Notes under the pieces: generated by a model
Told to the model about the DNA's origin: nothing
The model's database searches: none
The model's input: only the letters and a program-made list of their open reading frames with translations
Assembly: GCF_000296215.2 (NCBI RefSeq)
Contig: NZ_CP013949.1
Coordinates: 6,813,501 to 6,877,500, forward strand
From: Bradyrhizobium sp. CCGE-LA001
Lineage (GTDB): Bacteria; Pseudomonadota; Alphaproteobacteria; Rhizobiales; Xanthobacteraceae
Direction of reading: 5' to 3'
Length of the DNA stretch: 64,000 bases
Shown here: positions 35,986 to 44,798 of the stretch, piece after piece
Numbering within the stretch: the stretch's first letter is position 1
Layout: each line of letters starts with the position of its first letter
Made by a program: the position numbers and the translations under genes

Positions 35986-36723
35986 ATGAGAACAAGAACA
36001 ATTATGAGGACCGCATCGCCTCTCGTGCTGGCCGCGGCGCTCGGTGGAGGTATCATGTCGGGACAGGCTGCTGATCTGGCATCGGCGCCGCTCTATGCCA
36101 AAGCGCCCCCCATCGAAGCTTTCAATCCCTGGATGATCCGCTTGCGCGTACTCGGCGTACTGCCGGACGCCGGGGCGAGCTCGGTCAACGTCGCTGGGGC
36201 CCCGCCTCTGTCCTCGCCGAATTCCACGCTCTCGATCAGCGATCAAAGCATACCGGAACTCGACATCACCTATTTCTTCACCAGGAACATCGCTGCCGAA
36301 CTCATTCTCGGCGTGACTAGGCATCACATCACCGGCGCCGGAACTCTCGATGGACACGATATCGGCAAAGCCTCGCTGTTGCCACCAACGCTGACGCTGC
36401 AATATCACTTCACGGATTTCGGCGCGTTTAAGCCATATGTCGGCGCAGGCATCAATTACACCGTATTCTTCAACCAATCCGCTGCCAACACGCGATTCGC
36501 AGGCCTCGCCGTGACCGATCTGCGTATCAGCAACCAGGTTGCCCCTGCGATCCAATTTGGCTTCGACTACATGCTCGATCGTCATTGGGGCGTCAACTTC
36601 GATATAAAGAAGCTGTGGCTGAGGCCGGATTATTCGGCAACTGTAAACAACGCAATTCCGGTCTACGGACAGGCCAACATAGACCCCTGGCTGGTCAGCG
36701 GCGGCATCGCATATAAGTTCTAA
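35986..36723 (+). CDS. OmpW-family outer membrane protein (245 aa)
   Basis: A signal peptide (residues 1-29, ASPLVLAAALGGGIMSGQAAD) is followed by an eight-stranded beta-barrel of the OmpW type. WMIRLRVLGVLPD is the first strand, ELDITYFFTRNIAAELILGVTRHHI is characteristic, and LPPTLTLQYHF precedes FKPYVGAGINYTVFF. The protein ends in a C-terminal aromatic (IAYKF), as outer membrane proteins need for assembly. The ATG at 35986 has GGAGAA 7 nt upstream. OmpW proteins form narrow hydrophobic channels and respond to oxygen and iron in other bacteria. It is one of the few plus-strand genes in the nif region, and no -24/-12 element was found before it. Confidence 0.9.
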   Translation: MRTRTIMRTASPLVLAAALGGGIMSGQAADLASAPLYAKAPPIEAFNPWMIRLRVLGVLPDAGASSVNVAGAPPLSSPNSTLSISDQSIPELDITYFFTRNIAAELILGVTRHHITGAGTLDGHDIGKASLLPPTLTLQYHFTDFGAFKPYVGAGINYTVFFNQSAANTRFAGLAVTDLRISNQVAPAIQFGFDYMLDRHWGVNFDIKKLWLRPDYSATVNNAIPVYGQANIDPWLVSGGIAYKF

Positions 36724-37187
36724 TGCGATCGTTGATTCACCGAAGCATCGAGCGTGACGACGCTTCAAGAAAGAGCCGTCCCGCTCGATCGTCGGAACTT
36801 AAGCCTCATTGTGTTCGCATTGGTGCGAGCCGTCGTCGGCATCAGTATGAGGTGACGCGCGCGGCCAAAATCAGCCATCAGCTTTTTCTTGCGTCACGGA
36901 AGTCCCGTGGCATCAAGGCCAACCAATGAACTACAGCCAGCGCGTGGACAGCGCCACGTGCGAGTGGACCTAAACCTCAAAGCCTTCCAGCAGCCATGGG
37001 AACTCGATCCGACCGAAACACCACTGAGATCAACTTCCCGCAACAAGATCATTCGTCTCGAATTGCGCGCGGAGTCCTCAAAGAATGTCCGACGCTACCA
37101 CCTGTAATAGTGACGCAATCCAGGATTCCGGAGGCATCTATTCTTGCGCGGATGCGCTCACGGCCGAACGAGCACTAGCCGATGGCC
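36724..37187. other. 460-bp spacer between the ompW-like and ferredoxin genes
   Basis: The two genes converge here. No clear terminator or gene was recognised. Confidence 0.45.
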
Positions 37188-37535
37188 TTAGCTGCGCTTC
37201 AATACGATCACAAGGCGATCGACTCGTCTGCCCTTTCTCAGGTGTGATTCTACGATCTCGTCGATGTCTTCAGCCGTGGTCGGGCGATACCAGACGCCAT
37301 CGGGATAGACCACCATCAACGGACCTGTGTTGCAAAAGCCGAGGCAACCCGCCGGCGTCAAGGCGACGTCCGAGAGCGCTTGCGCCTCGATGGCTTTGCC
37401 CATTCGATCCCATAGGGCAAGCGCGCCGGAGGCGGCGCAGCTACCATGCGGATGAGTGGGGGGACGCTCGGTGTGGCAGGCAAAGACATGATGCCTATAG
37501 AGTTGTGGAAGTTCCAGTTCATCTTCTGCATTCAT
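37188..37535 (-). CDS. Thioredoxin-like [2Fe-2S] ferredoxin (115 aa)
   Basis: The protein has a thioredoxin-like fold with four cysteines in the order FACHTERP, GSCAASGA, and PAGCLGFCNTGP, which is the pattern of Azotobacter/Clostridium-type [2Fe-2S] ferredoxins (COG3411) often encoded in nif clusters. YPDGVWYRPTTAEDIDEIVESHL is the conserved C-terminal part. The role in nitrogen fixation is not settled; electron transfer or protection of nitrogenase have been proposed for relatives. The ATG has AGGAGG 9 nt upstream. A weak sigma-54 element lies 245 bp upstream. Confidence 0.9.
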   Translation of the reverse strand: MNAEDELELPQLYRHHVFACHTERPPTHPHGSCAASGALALWDRMGKAIEAQALSDVALTPAGCLGFCNTGPLMVVYPDGVWYRPTTAEDIDEIVESHLRKGRRVDRLVIVLKRS

Positions 37536-37779
37536 GCGCCTGCCTCCTCACTCTGACGACCATCTTTCCTGAGGCGAGCACACGTGAAACGTTGCCCGTC
37601 CATCCCGCTATCGATTGCGCTACTACCCGAGAGGTTTGCGCCACGATCACTGCTCTAGCAGGCAAGATCAGTTGCAGATAGCTCCGCGTCTGAAAGGCTT
37701 TGCTCATCAAGGCTTCAACGTTTGACCCTGCCACAGCCTTTTAGTCCCATTTGGTTTGCTCCACTATCCATGCTCTTCA

Positions 37780-37795
37780 TGCAAGCTCCGCACCA
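37780..37795 (-). promoter_or_regulatory. Weak -24/-12 candidate for the [2Fe-2S] ferredoxin gene
   Basis: TGGTGCGGAGCTTGCA on the minus strand keeps GG-N10-GC and TTGCA, but the -24 box is TGGTGC rather than TGGCAC. CGT-N10-ACA at 37899-37914 is a one-mismatch NifA site at a suitable distance. Both could be chance. Confidence 0.35.
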
Positions 37796-38925
37796 TCGGG
37801 GCAATACTCGCTCTTGCACGACTCCCGTCGACTTCCAAGATGCAATTTCAGCATCGTCATACAAAAACGTTCCTCTTTGTTGCGGACATCACGCACATCG
37901 TACCGGGTTTGACAAGAAGACACCGCCGGCCCTCGCCCATGTCGTCGATCTGCTAAAGCGCGAATGCTGTGACGCCATTCCGCTCGGCCGGCATCCGCCA
38001 GACGGACTGCGGGCACCTTGATCTCGTGGCTAGCCACGGCATTGATAATCCATCGTTCATGCCGGTGCTGTCGTTTCCTGTCTTAGGGTACGATCTGTTG
38101 TCTGGCCGTGGTTGATAAAGCAGGCTCCCACGCAAGTGAGAACATGAAACCACTTGTCGGGCGCGGGCCTCGGCGGGCACCCGCTGATCTGGAGCACGCG
38201 GCCATTGGGACGAGGGCATGGATGATGATCTGCGGGCTCAAATCGTTCGCCGTTCTTTTGCTAAGCTTAGACAAGGGGACGGGAAGCTAAAGATAAAAAC
38301 GTGGCGCGCTCATTTGTCGACCTGCGTGGAGCTAACCTCCCGCAGCGACATGGTCGCACGCTTGCATTCCGGTGATCTTTTTCTTTGCGCGATCCTCACT
38401 ATTCTCGAAACGGTGACGGGCTATTGCTGCAGCCCATCCAGATCGTTCTTTGATTGCATGAAGTTGCATCCTCGGTCCCATATCGCAACAAGGGCTGTGC
38501 GCTTACTGACCTCGACCTAGCCTTGCGCAAGGGCAGAACCCTCAATGGATGGGTAGCGCTCATGTCGCGCCCCGCACCCTCAGCGCAAGCAGAAGCCCAA
38601 TGCTGCAGCTCGGAACTTCAACAGTATATTTTCGGCTGGGATAAGCGGCAACGCTCCTTCATATGTCTCAGCAGTCGGCCCATTCGCAATTCGCTGCGAA
38701 CGCAATGCGCTCTGATAGCCGAGAGCTCGGGGATTGTAATATCAGGATCTGACAGCAGACCGGAGAAAACGCTCGCATTCGCCACCCGCCGTTATCGACG
38801 TCATTCTCTGCAGACTCTAAGCCGATCCCGTCAACATTCCTTCTAGCCAGTAACAATCCGATCGCTCCCGCCTGGTCGGCCGTAATCTGCATGCACTGGT
38901 CGGATCCCTCGATTCAGATGCGGGT
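37796..38925. other. 1.1-kb spacer downstream of the nifB operon
   Basis: Several short frames are present, without domains or ribosome sites. It probably contains old insertion debris. Confidence 0.45.
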
Positions 38926-39087
38926 CTATCCGCGAAGGACGTCGGAATGGTTTCGCCGTGATACCCGACGCGTCACGTCGCACCCTGGTGATGGAAAGCG
39001 GCGATTCAGGTCGGCAACCGCGTTGGTATCAGCCTCAATCGTTGCTGGCAGACGTCCGATCTCGTCTATTCCTCGGATATTTGCCAT
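38926..39087 (-). CDS. Small hypothetical protein at the end of the nifB operon (53 aa)
   Basis: I do not recognise this protein. The start MANIRGIDEIGRLPATIEADTNAVADLNRRF has a good ribosome site (AGGAG, 5 nt spacing), and the gene begins 33 nt after the DUF3024 gene stop on the same strand. That position and signal are the reasons to list it. The C-terminal half (CDVTRRVSRRNHSDVLRG) may be out of register, so it could be a truncated version of a longer protein. Confidence 0.45.
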   Translation of the reverse strand: MANIRGIDEIGRLPATIEADTNAVADLNRRFPSPGCDVTRRVSRRNHSDVLRG

Positions 39088-39119
39088 TGTGACTCCTATA
39101 TGACTGTTTCCAACGAGCA

Positions 39120-39473
39120 TCACCGCCAGAACAGCCGCTCAGGGTCCATGTTCAATTCGTCGATAGCCGAAGCCAGTCGGTGATACATGCTATAAAATTC
39201 CCATATCCCCCGTGCATGATTCTTGAAGAACAGTTTCCAGGTCCGGCTCACGGTATCGTAGTGAAATACAGCGACATCAATCAGGCCCCCCTCCCTGTCG
39301 ATGTTGTGCGAGCAGCAGGGACTCTCGATAAGATAACCAGCCTTCACAGCAGTCACGCTGGGCAACACGTAGCGATAGTACTTGCGCGAGATCAAGGCAC
39401 GCTCAATCCTCTTGCGATCTAGCTCATTCGGCTGGGCGATCACCCCGATTGGAAGCTTTCTCGTACCCTTCAT
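39120..39473 (-). CDS. DUF3024-like protein of the nif cluster (117 aa)
   Basis: IERALISRKYYRYVLPSVTAVKAGYLIESPCCSHNIDREGG and the WKLFFKNHARGIWEFYSMYHRLASAIDELN segment resemble the DUF3024 family, seen in Bradyrhizobium nif clusters next to nifZ. ESPCCSHNID could bind a metal, but the function is unknown. The ATG at 39473 has GGGGGG 9 nt upstream; the frame is open 45 codons upstream into the NifZ-like gene without similarity. It lies 13 nt after that gene and is surely co-transcribed with nifB. Confidence 0.75.
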   Translation of the reverse strand: MKGTRKLPIGVIAQPNELDRKRIERALISRKYYRYVLPSVTAVKAGYLIESPCCSHNIDREGGLIDVAVFHYDTVSRTWKLFFKNHARGIWEFYSMYHRLASAIDELNMDPERLFWR

Positions 39474-39486
39474 TGCAAGACCCCCC

Positions 39487-39726
39487 TCACACGACGGTGA
39501 TTTCCTCTTCAAGACATCCGATGATCGGGCACCCACCGAAATCCACAAGATAAATGGGTACGCTGGCTTCGGTATGCACCAACACCCGGACAATCTTGCC
39601 GATTTCACCAGCGCCGACTAAGATTCCATCCCGCGGTGCGTTGGAAACTGAGCCGTCGTTAATGACATCGACCGCTGTTTTCACGCGCTGGCCCGATCGA
39701 TATTTGGGAACGCGCGGCTCCATCAT
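39487..39726 (-). CDS. Second NifZ-domain protein (79 aa)
   Basis: PKYRSGQRVKTAVDVINDGSV, GAGEIGKIVRVLVHTEASVPIYLVDF and CPIIGCLEEEI form a complete NifZ domain (about 70 residues). It begins inside the end of the preceding nifZ (4-nt overlap, ATGA), so the two are translationally coupled. In other diazotrophs NifZ can carry two such units in one chain; here they are separate proteins, or this one is a diverged duplicate. NifZ acts in P-cluster assembly of the MoFe protein. Confidence 0.85.
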   Translation of the reverse strand: MMEPRVPKYRSGQRVKTAVDVINDGSVSNAPRDGILVGAGEIGKIVRVLVHTEASVPIYLVDFGGCPIIGCLEEEITVV

Positions 39727-40043
39727 GATACAGTCCGTTCTGGCAACGGCAGATCATCAATCTCTTCGCACGCATCGAGTCGATCGAGCTCTTTTCGCTT
39801 CATGCCAACACGGTTGCCACTTTCAATAAATTCGACGCCATAAATATAGAACTGCTGTAGGAACGTGCCGATTGAAATGACGTAGCCAACGTCTCCCCTC
39901 TTCGCCAAGACGTCGCCAATCTCCTTGCCGCGAAAAGTGCCGTCATTGCGAATGGTGCGGCGGGCTCGCACCTTTTCGCCAAAGCTGAAGGCCGGCGGCC
40001 CGCTTAGCTCGACGACATCACCATCCCGAACGATTTTATTCAT
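39723..40043 (-). CDS. nifZ: NifZ, MoFe protein P-cluster assembly factor (106 aa)
   Basis: PAFSFGEKVRARRTIRNDGTF opens the NifZ domain and GDVGYVISIGTFLQQFYIYGVEFIESGNRVGMKRKELDRL completes it. The length matches Bradyrhizobium NifZ. The ATG has GGAGGAG 7 nt upstream. It follows the fdxN-type ferredoxin gene by 84 nt in the nifB operon. NifZ is known to help form the second P-cluster in NifDK. Confidence 0.93.
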   Translation of the reverse strand: MNKIVRDGDVVELSGPPAFSFGEKVRARRTIRNDGTFRGKEIGDVLAKRGDVGYVISIGTFLQQFYIYGVEFIESGNRVGMKRKELDRLDACEEIDDLPLPERTVS

Positions 40044-40127
40044 GCATTACTCCTCCGGGCCCCGCAGGACGGTAGCGGCGCGGGTGCTGGTGATCTCCTG
40101 CTCCTTGCGCGCACGACTACACGCCTT

Positions 40128-40352
40128 TCAGGCAGCCCCCTGATAGCGCGGCAATGATGTGTCGATGACGCAGGTGTTTTCGACCGGACAGACGGCGACA
40201 CACTGCGGCTCGTCGAAATAGCCGACGCACTCGGTGCACTTCTTTGACTCAATAGTGAAGCTTCCAGCCTTCTCACGGATTGCAGCGTTCGGACATAGCG
40301 GCTCACAAGCCGAGCAGCCCGTGCACTGTGAGGAGATGATCTTAAACGGCAT
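40128..40352 (-). CDS. fdxN: 2[4Fe-4S] ferredoxin, FdxN type (74 aa)
   Basis: CTGCSACEPLCP is followed by CTECVGYFDEPQCVAVCPVENTC, the two cluster motifs with the longer second loop typical of ferredoxins encoded beside nifB. These donate electrons to NifB or to nitrogenase assembly. AGGAGG stands 7 nt before the ATG. It lies 11 nt after nifB. A close paralogue is encoded at 57471-57665, ahead of sufB. Confidence 0.94.
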   Translation of the reverse strand: MPFKIISSQCTGCSACEPLCPNAAIREKAGSFTIESKKCTECVGYFDEPQCVAVCPVENTCVIDTSLPRYQGAA

Positions 40353-40363
40353 CGGTACACCTC

Positions 40364-41920
40364 CTAAACTGCGGAGACCAGGGGCCCTTGCCGGATCGCG
40401 GCGTCGCCGCGCTGGACGTGCTGGATCTCACCACTTTTCACCTTATCGAGATAGGACCTAAACCAGGCGATCGTGGATGTCTCAATGAACTCATGCGCGT
40501 ATTGTTCAACCGGCTCGATCCCAGCACTGATCAGACTCTTCCTTGGACAGCCACCGATCTTGGCTACGAATACAGCATGGCAGTCGTTGATGGCACGGAT
40601 GATGCTCGCCAGCCGATCTTCCTCGCCATATCCGCCCTGGCAGTAAAGGTCGACACGGCGGTGGCCAACGAATTTGACCGCGGATGTCGAGAGTTCGTAT
40701 ACTAGAAACTCCCTGGCATGCCCGAAATGCTCATTGATCAGTCCAGATCCTTTGGTGGCGACTGCGGCGAGAAGCTTGATCTCGCTCGTCTCGCCAGCGA
40801 TTTTTTCCAGCTCCTCCTGTCTGGCTGAAATCTTTGCTTCGCGCTCATCTTCGATTTTGGCGTGATAAGCCTTCCGCGTCTCAAGCTCATTTTCGACGTG
40901 CATGGCCATGATCTTTTCTGCTGTGAACTCATGGCTCCGATCGTCTCCAAGAAGGCCGATTGCGTCAGCGCGGCACTGGCGGCAGTGCCGCATCATGTTT
41001 ATCTGGCCTTCGCAAGCATCTTGCAGCGCCTTCAGCTCGTGCGCGGTCGGGCCTCGCTGGCCATTGAGGCCGAATGCGGTGCCGTGTTCAGGCGACGAGA
41101 TCAGTGGCATTATATTATGCACGAAGGCGCCACGCGACTTGACCGCCCTATTGACCTCGATGAGGTGCTGATCGTTTATACCGGGAATCATCACCGAGTT
41201 GATTTTGCACAGGACGCCTCGCTCTGAGAGCATCTCGAGGCCTTTCAACTGGCGACTGGTAAGTATTTTGGAGGCTTCGGTGCCGGTGTAGCGCTTATGG
41301 TTGAAGAAGATCCACGGATATATCCTAGCCCCGATTTCAGGATCGATCATATTGATGGTGATCGTGACGTGGTCGATTTTGCACCGGGATATGGTGTCGA
41401 CGTGATCAGGCAAATCCAGCCCGTTTGTCGATAGACACAGCTTGATGTCAGGAGCTGCCGCGGCAATGAGTTCGAACGTCTTGAATGTCTTTCTTGGATT
41501 GGCTAACGAGTCGCCGGGACCTGCGATTCCGATCACGCTCAGCTGTGGAATGCTCGCCGCGACCGCGACCAACTTTCTTGCCGCCTGCTCAGGAGTGAGC
41601 TTCTCGCTGACTACGCCTGGACGCGATTCATTGGCGCAGTCGTATTTGCGATTGCAGTAGTTGCACTGAATATTGCAAGCGGGGGCCACAGCGACATGCA
41701 TGCGAGCGTAATGATGATGCGCCTCTTCGCTGTAGCAAGGATGGTTCTTGATCTTCTTCCAGATCTCGGATGACACGCCGCCTTGGACGGGCTGTAACCC
41801 GCAGCTCGCTGTGCCGTCCCTGGATTGGCTCCGGCAGGCCTTTTGATCGCCAATGACCCGCATCTTGCCGCCAGCTTCCGCAGCTTTGACATTCTTTCCG
41901 CGTCCGGCAACAGCGTTCAT
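40364..41920 (-). CDS. nifB: NifB, FeMo-co precursor (NifB-co) synthase (518 aa)
   Basis: NifB is a radical SAM enzyme that fuses two [4Fe-4S] clusters with carbide and sulfide to make NifB-co. The SAM cluster ligands are Cys82, Cys86 and Cys89 in ACNIQCNYCN. GIAGPGDSLANP and CLSTNGLDLPDHVD are further conserved blocks. From about residue 385 a NifX-like domain follows (LLAAVATKGSGLINEHFGHAREFLVYEL), as in most long NifB proteins. A sigma-54 promoter lies 49 bp upstream. It heads the operon nifB-fdxN-nifZ-nifZ2-DUF3024. Confidence 0.98.
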   Translation of the reverse strand: MNAVAGRGKNVKAAEAGGKMRVIGDQKACRSQSRDGTASCGLQPVQGGVSSEIWKKIKNHPCYSEEAHHHYARMHVAVAPACNIQCNYCNRKYDCANESRPGVVSEKLTPEQAARKLVAVAASIPQLSVIGIAGPGDSLANPRKTFKTFELIAAAAPDIKLCLSTNGLDLPDHVDTISRCKIDHVTITINMIDPEIGARIYPWIFFNHKRYTGTEASKILTSRQLKGLEMLSERGVLCKINSVMIPGINDQHLIEVNRAVKSRGAFVHNIMPLISSPEHGTAFGLNGQRGPTAHELKALQDACEGQINMMRHCRQCRADAIGLLGDDRSHEFTAEKIMAMHVENELETRKAYHAKIEDEREAKISARQEELEKIAGETSEIKLLAAVATKGSGLINEHFGHAREFLVYELSTSAVKFVGHRRVDLYCQGGYGEEDRLASIIRAINDCHAVFVAKIGGCPRKSLISAGIEPVEQYAHEFIETSTIAWFRSYLDKVKSGEIQHVQRGDAAIRQGPLVSAV

Positions 41921-41968
41921 ATTCAGTTCTCTCCTGCTGAGTAAGCTTACGACCTACAAATTGGAGTG

Positions 41969-41984
41969 AGCAACTCGCGTGCCA
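41969..41984 (-). promoter_or_regulatory. Sigma-54 -24/-12 promoter of nifB
   Basis: The minus strand reads TGGCACGCGAGTTGCT, matching TGGCAC-N5-TTGCW. No exact TGT-N10-ACA follows upstream; one-mismatch sites are CGT-N10-ACA at 42070-42085 and TGT-N10-ACG at 42090-42105. Confidence 0.9.
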
Positions 41985-42216
41985 TCACGGATGCGCGCGG
42001 TGTTTCGCTCTATGTGTTGAGTTACCTAGAGTGATCCACACCATTGTACAGACGCCGCGCTGACGCACGCGTCGGGAACGCGACAGCAATGTCGGCTGAG
42101 AGACGCGAACGTTTGCGTCCTCAGACGTCTGTCTTCTCAAAGTCGTCCCTGCCTTACCCGCCCCGCTGCTTGCGATCTCCTATTCTCACCGGGATGGGAT
42201 GGCCCTACATGCACCG

Positions 42217-43080
42217 CTACTTGGCGGGCAATGTTTCCATCGCTTGCGGAAGCCTCATCGCAATCGGTGTCAGGCGTTGCTCGACCAGAAAGCGAAGCTC
42301 CTTGCTTGAGAGCACTTGCGGATCAACGATCGCATAATGAGCCTCGGCCGAGCGCTTCGTGACCTGCCGCGCATAGATATGCATTAGCTGGTTGTTGAAG
42401 CGACAGCCGATGAAGAGAAAGCTCCGCCCGGTTCGCCTGTCTTTGATGATGTCGGGAATCGGGGTCTGGATGTCGATTTCAGTCAAGACCTCGACGTAAT
42501 CAGCGTCAGTGATCAGGAAGCTCTTCGCCGGAGCACGCTGCCATGCGGCTTGTACAGTACAGTCGGTCAATGGACAGCCGAGGCATGATCAACCACATGG
42601 CCCTCCGAATCGTAAAAGCGGTACCAACGATCCTCGCAGCCTGCCCGAGCAGGTTATACCTTGCACCTCACCCCATTCGCTACGGTTACCGAGCGCCGCA
42701 CGCATCGCACCGTCGTACCAAGAGGCCACTATCAGCGGCAGGGCCAGAGTCGCAAGATGATGATGCAGCGGTGTTGGATCGGTCGACAGAGAGAACGCCT
42801 GCGCCATCAATGCGGTGACGATGGAACGATGCTTGTTGCTCTCCACATACTGCGCCGAGGCCCGTGCATTGCCTTTGGCCCGGCGCGGCACCGCGACCTT
42901 ACTGGCGAAAGAAGCCGCTAAGGCTTCAGGGGTCATTGGCGCCTTGGGCTGGAACAACTCCGCTAGGCCTGGTCCAAGATACGGAACAATGCTGCCGCCT
43001 CTCATCTTGGCAGCAAGATCCGTGAGAATCGCTTTTGCGTCGACTGCATTGGCGAACTCGATCTGCGGAAGTGGCCTCAT
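42217..43080 (-). pseudogene. SIR2-like protein gene, broken by frameshifts and a stop
   Basis: The N-terminal part (MRGGSIVPYLGPGLAELF and TPLHHHLATLALPLIVASWYDGAMRAAL) resembles SIR2-family NAD-binding proteins. Near 42630 the frame shifts: the continuation RWYRFYDSEGHVVDHASAV ends at a TGA before PTVLYKPHGSV, the usual KPHGS motif, and a further shift leads to SFLITDADYVEVLTEID and FIGCRFNNQLMH. The gene overlaps the fixU stop by 4 nt. An intact version at this place is typical of Bradyrhizobium nif clusters, as I recall. The function in nitrogen fixation is unknown. Confidence 0.75.
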
Positions 43081-43301
43081 CGATCGTCCCTGTCATCCCC
43101 ACGCTTTTTTGCATTGATTGTGATCGGCAGCCGCGTGTCGCTCGCCATTTCGGGCAGGTCGAGGACCCAACCATTGGCAATCCTGATCCAGCCTCCCCAA
43201 AGTGTCTCATGCTCGGATTCCACGATTGGCTCCTCGAGGTCTTTCTTCGGCACGTAAATCGAAAGGCCGGCGTCGGGGGACCGGCGGATCATTATTTTCA
43301 T
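43077..43301 (-). CDS. fixU: NifT/FixU protein (74 aa)
   Basis: MKIMIRRSPDAGLSIYVPKKDLEEPIVESEHETLWGGWIRIANGW is the family signature, and the length of about 70 is normal. The function is unknown; mutants in other bacteria show little phenotype. The start at 43301 has AGGAA about 9 nt upstream, and an in-frame extension overlaps nifS. It follows nifS by 5 nt and overlaps the SIR2-like pseudogene by 4 nt. Confidence 0.93.
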   Translation of the reverse strand: MKIMIRRSPDAGLSIYVPKKDLEEPIVESEHETLWGGWIRIANGWVLDLPEMASDTRLPITINAKKRGDDRDDR

Positions 43302-43306
43302 GAACT

Positions 43307-44491
43307 CTAGTTCCTGAACCGGGATGCATCCGGAGCGCTTTCGCATGCTCGCCGCAATTGGGCGCGTAAGTGAGTCAAAGTGTCTGACACGACAGAAACG
43401 ACCTGGTCGATCTCTTCGACAGTTGTCTCACGCGATAGAGACAGGCGCACGCCGCCGCGCAGGCTCTTAGACGGCACACCCATGGCACGCATGACATGCG
43501 ACGGCACCATTGAGCACGAGGCGCAGGCTGATCCGAGCGAAGCGGCAATGCCCGCAAGACTGAGATGATGGACAATTGCCTCGCCCTCAAGATCGTCAAA
43601 CGCGATGTTCGTCGTGTTTGATAGCCTGTTGCTGATATCGCCCAGCGCCATGCAGTCGCCGTTTTGCAAAATTCCTTGCTCCAGGCGGTCGCGCAATCCG
43701 CCGATGCGAACGCACTCCAGCTGGAGCCGCTCCGCCGAAAGCTCTGCAGCTTTTCCAAGGCCAACAATGCCAGGGATATTCTCAGTACCCCCGCGGCGTC
43801 GTCGCTCCTGTGATCCGCCCCAGATCAGCGGCCTGAACTTTGTGCCTTTTCGCAAATAGAGCGCGCCGATTCCCTTGGGCCCATGCAGTTTGTGCGCGGA
43901 GAGCGACAGCATGTCGATCGCGCTGTCCTTCAAGTAGATTGGTAGTTTGCCCACGGCCTGCACCGCATCCGTATGAAACAGCGCGCCCGCCTCACGCGTC
44001 AGCCCGGCTAGAAACTCCACCGGAAAAATCGTTCCAGTCTCGTTGTTGGCCCACATAACAGATGCAAGCGCAGTGCGCGGCCCAAGCGCGCGTCGGAACG
44101 CGTCGATGTCAAGCCGGCCGCGCGAATCGACTGGAATCACGTGCGTCTTGAAGTTCATCGTCGCCAATTGCTTGATCGGCGCAAGAACGGCGGAATGCTC
44201 GACCGAGGTGGTGACAATCTCGTCCCGCCCTTCCTGAGTGGCGAGCGAAGAAAGGATTGCGGTGTTATTGGCCTCGCACCCGCCGGATGTAAAGACGATT
44301 TCGTGCTCATATGCAGCGCCTAACAATCCTTGCAAGCTGCAACGCGCCTGCTCCACGGCGCCGGCGACCTCTCGACCAAAAGCATGGGCGGAGGAGGCAT
44401 TGCCATATTGCTCGGTGAAGAACGGCAACATGGCCTGTAGGACGGACGGATCTGTCCGCGTGGTCGCATTGTTGTCGAGGTAAATCGGCAT
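43307..44491 (-). CDS. nifS: NifS, cysteine desulfurase (394 aa)
   Basis: NifS takes sulfur from cysteine for nitrogenase Fe-S clusters, using PLP. MPIYLDNNATTRTDP opens the protein, the PLP lysine lies in LSLSAHKLHGPKG (about residue 201), and the catalytic cysteine is in GSACASCSMVPSHVM. The ATG at 44491 starts the conserved region, and GAGAGAAG precedes it. It lies downstream of iscN and a nifU remnant, under the sigma-54 promoter at 45157-45172. Since nifU is dead, sulfur must be handed to IscN, SufB or another scaffold. Confidence 0.97.
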   Translation of the reverse strand: MPIYLDNNATTRTDPSVLQAMLPFFTEQYGNASSAHAFGREVAGAVEQARCSLQGLLGAAYEHEIVFTSGGCEANNTAILSSLATQEGRDEIVTTSVEHSAVLAPIKQLATMNFKTHVIPVDSRGRLDIDAFRRALGPRTALASVMWANNETGTIFPVEFLAGLTREAGALFHTDAVQAVGKLPIYLKDSAIDMLSLSAHKLHGPKGIGALYLRKGTKFRPLIWGGSQERRRRGGTENIPGIVGLGKAAELSAERLQLECVRIGGLRDRLEQGILQNGDCMALGDISNRLSNTTNIAFDDLEGEAIVHHLSLAGIAASLGSACASCSMVPSHVMRAMGVPSKSLRGGVRLSLSRETTVEEIDQVVSVVSDTLTHLRAQLRRACESAPDASRFRN

Positions 44492-44494
44492 TAA

Positions 44495-44775
44495 ATCTTC
44501 TCTCAATCCTGCGCCTTTGTTGGGCGGGCGAAAGGCAAACGGGCTCGACGACATTTTCGACCATCAGCCCTAAATGCCTTCCCTTCGTCACACCAGGATA
44601 CGCAAAGAGCACGCCGGCGCCGGTCAAGCTGACCAAGATCGTTCCGTCTTCCAGCTACGTCATCTGACCGCCGCCACGCTCGGGCTGCACGTTCGGTTGA
44701 CCTTCTCTCATGGTGTGAATGAGCTGCTGCCGGTGAGCCGCGGTACCGGACGGCTGCTCCGCAATTTCTTGCCTT
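44495..44775 (-). pseudogene. Degenerate fragment, probably of the NifU C-terminal domain
   Basis: Between iscN and nifS the minus strand encodes RQQLIHTMREGQPNVQPERGGGQMT, a TAG stop, then LEDGTILVSLTGAGVLFAYP and VTKGRHLGLMVENVVEP. This parallels the NifU C-terminal domain (IRPYLQADGGDVELV...VRLTGACxxC...TLKGLVEAKL), but the CxxC is lost. The position between iscN and nifS is where nifU stands in related clusters. Confidence 0.5.
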
Positions 44776-44798
44776 CGCCCATTCTTTGAGCCTCATCA

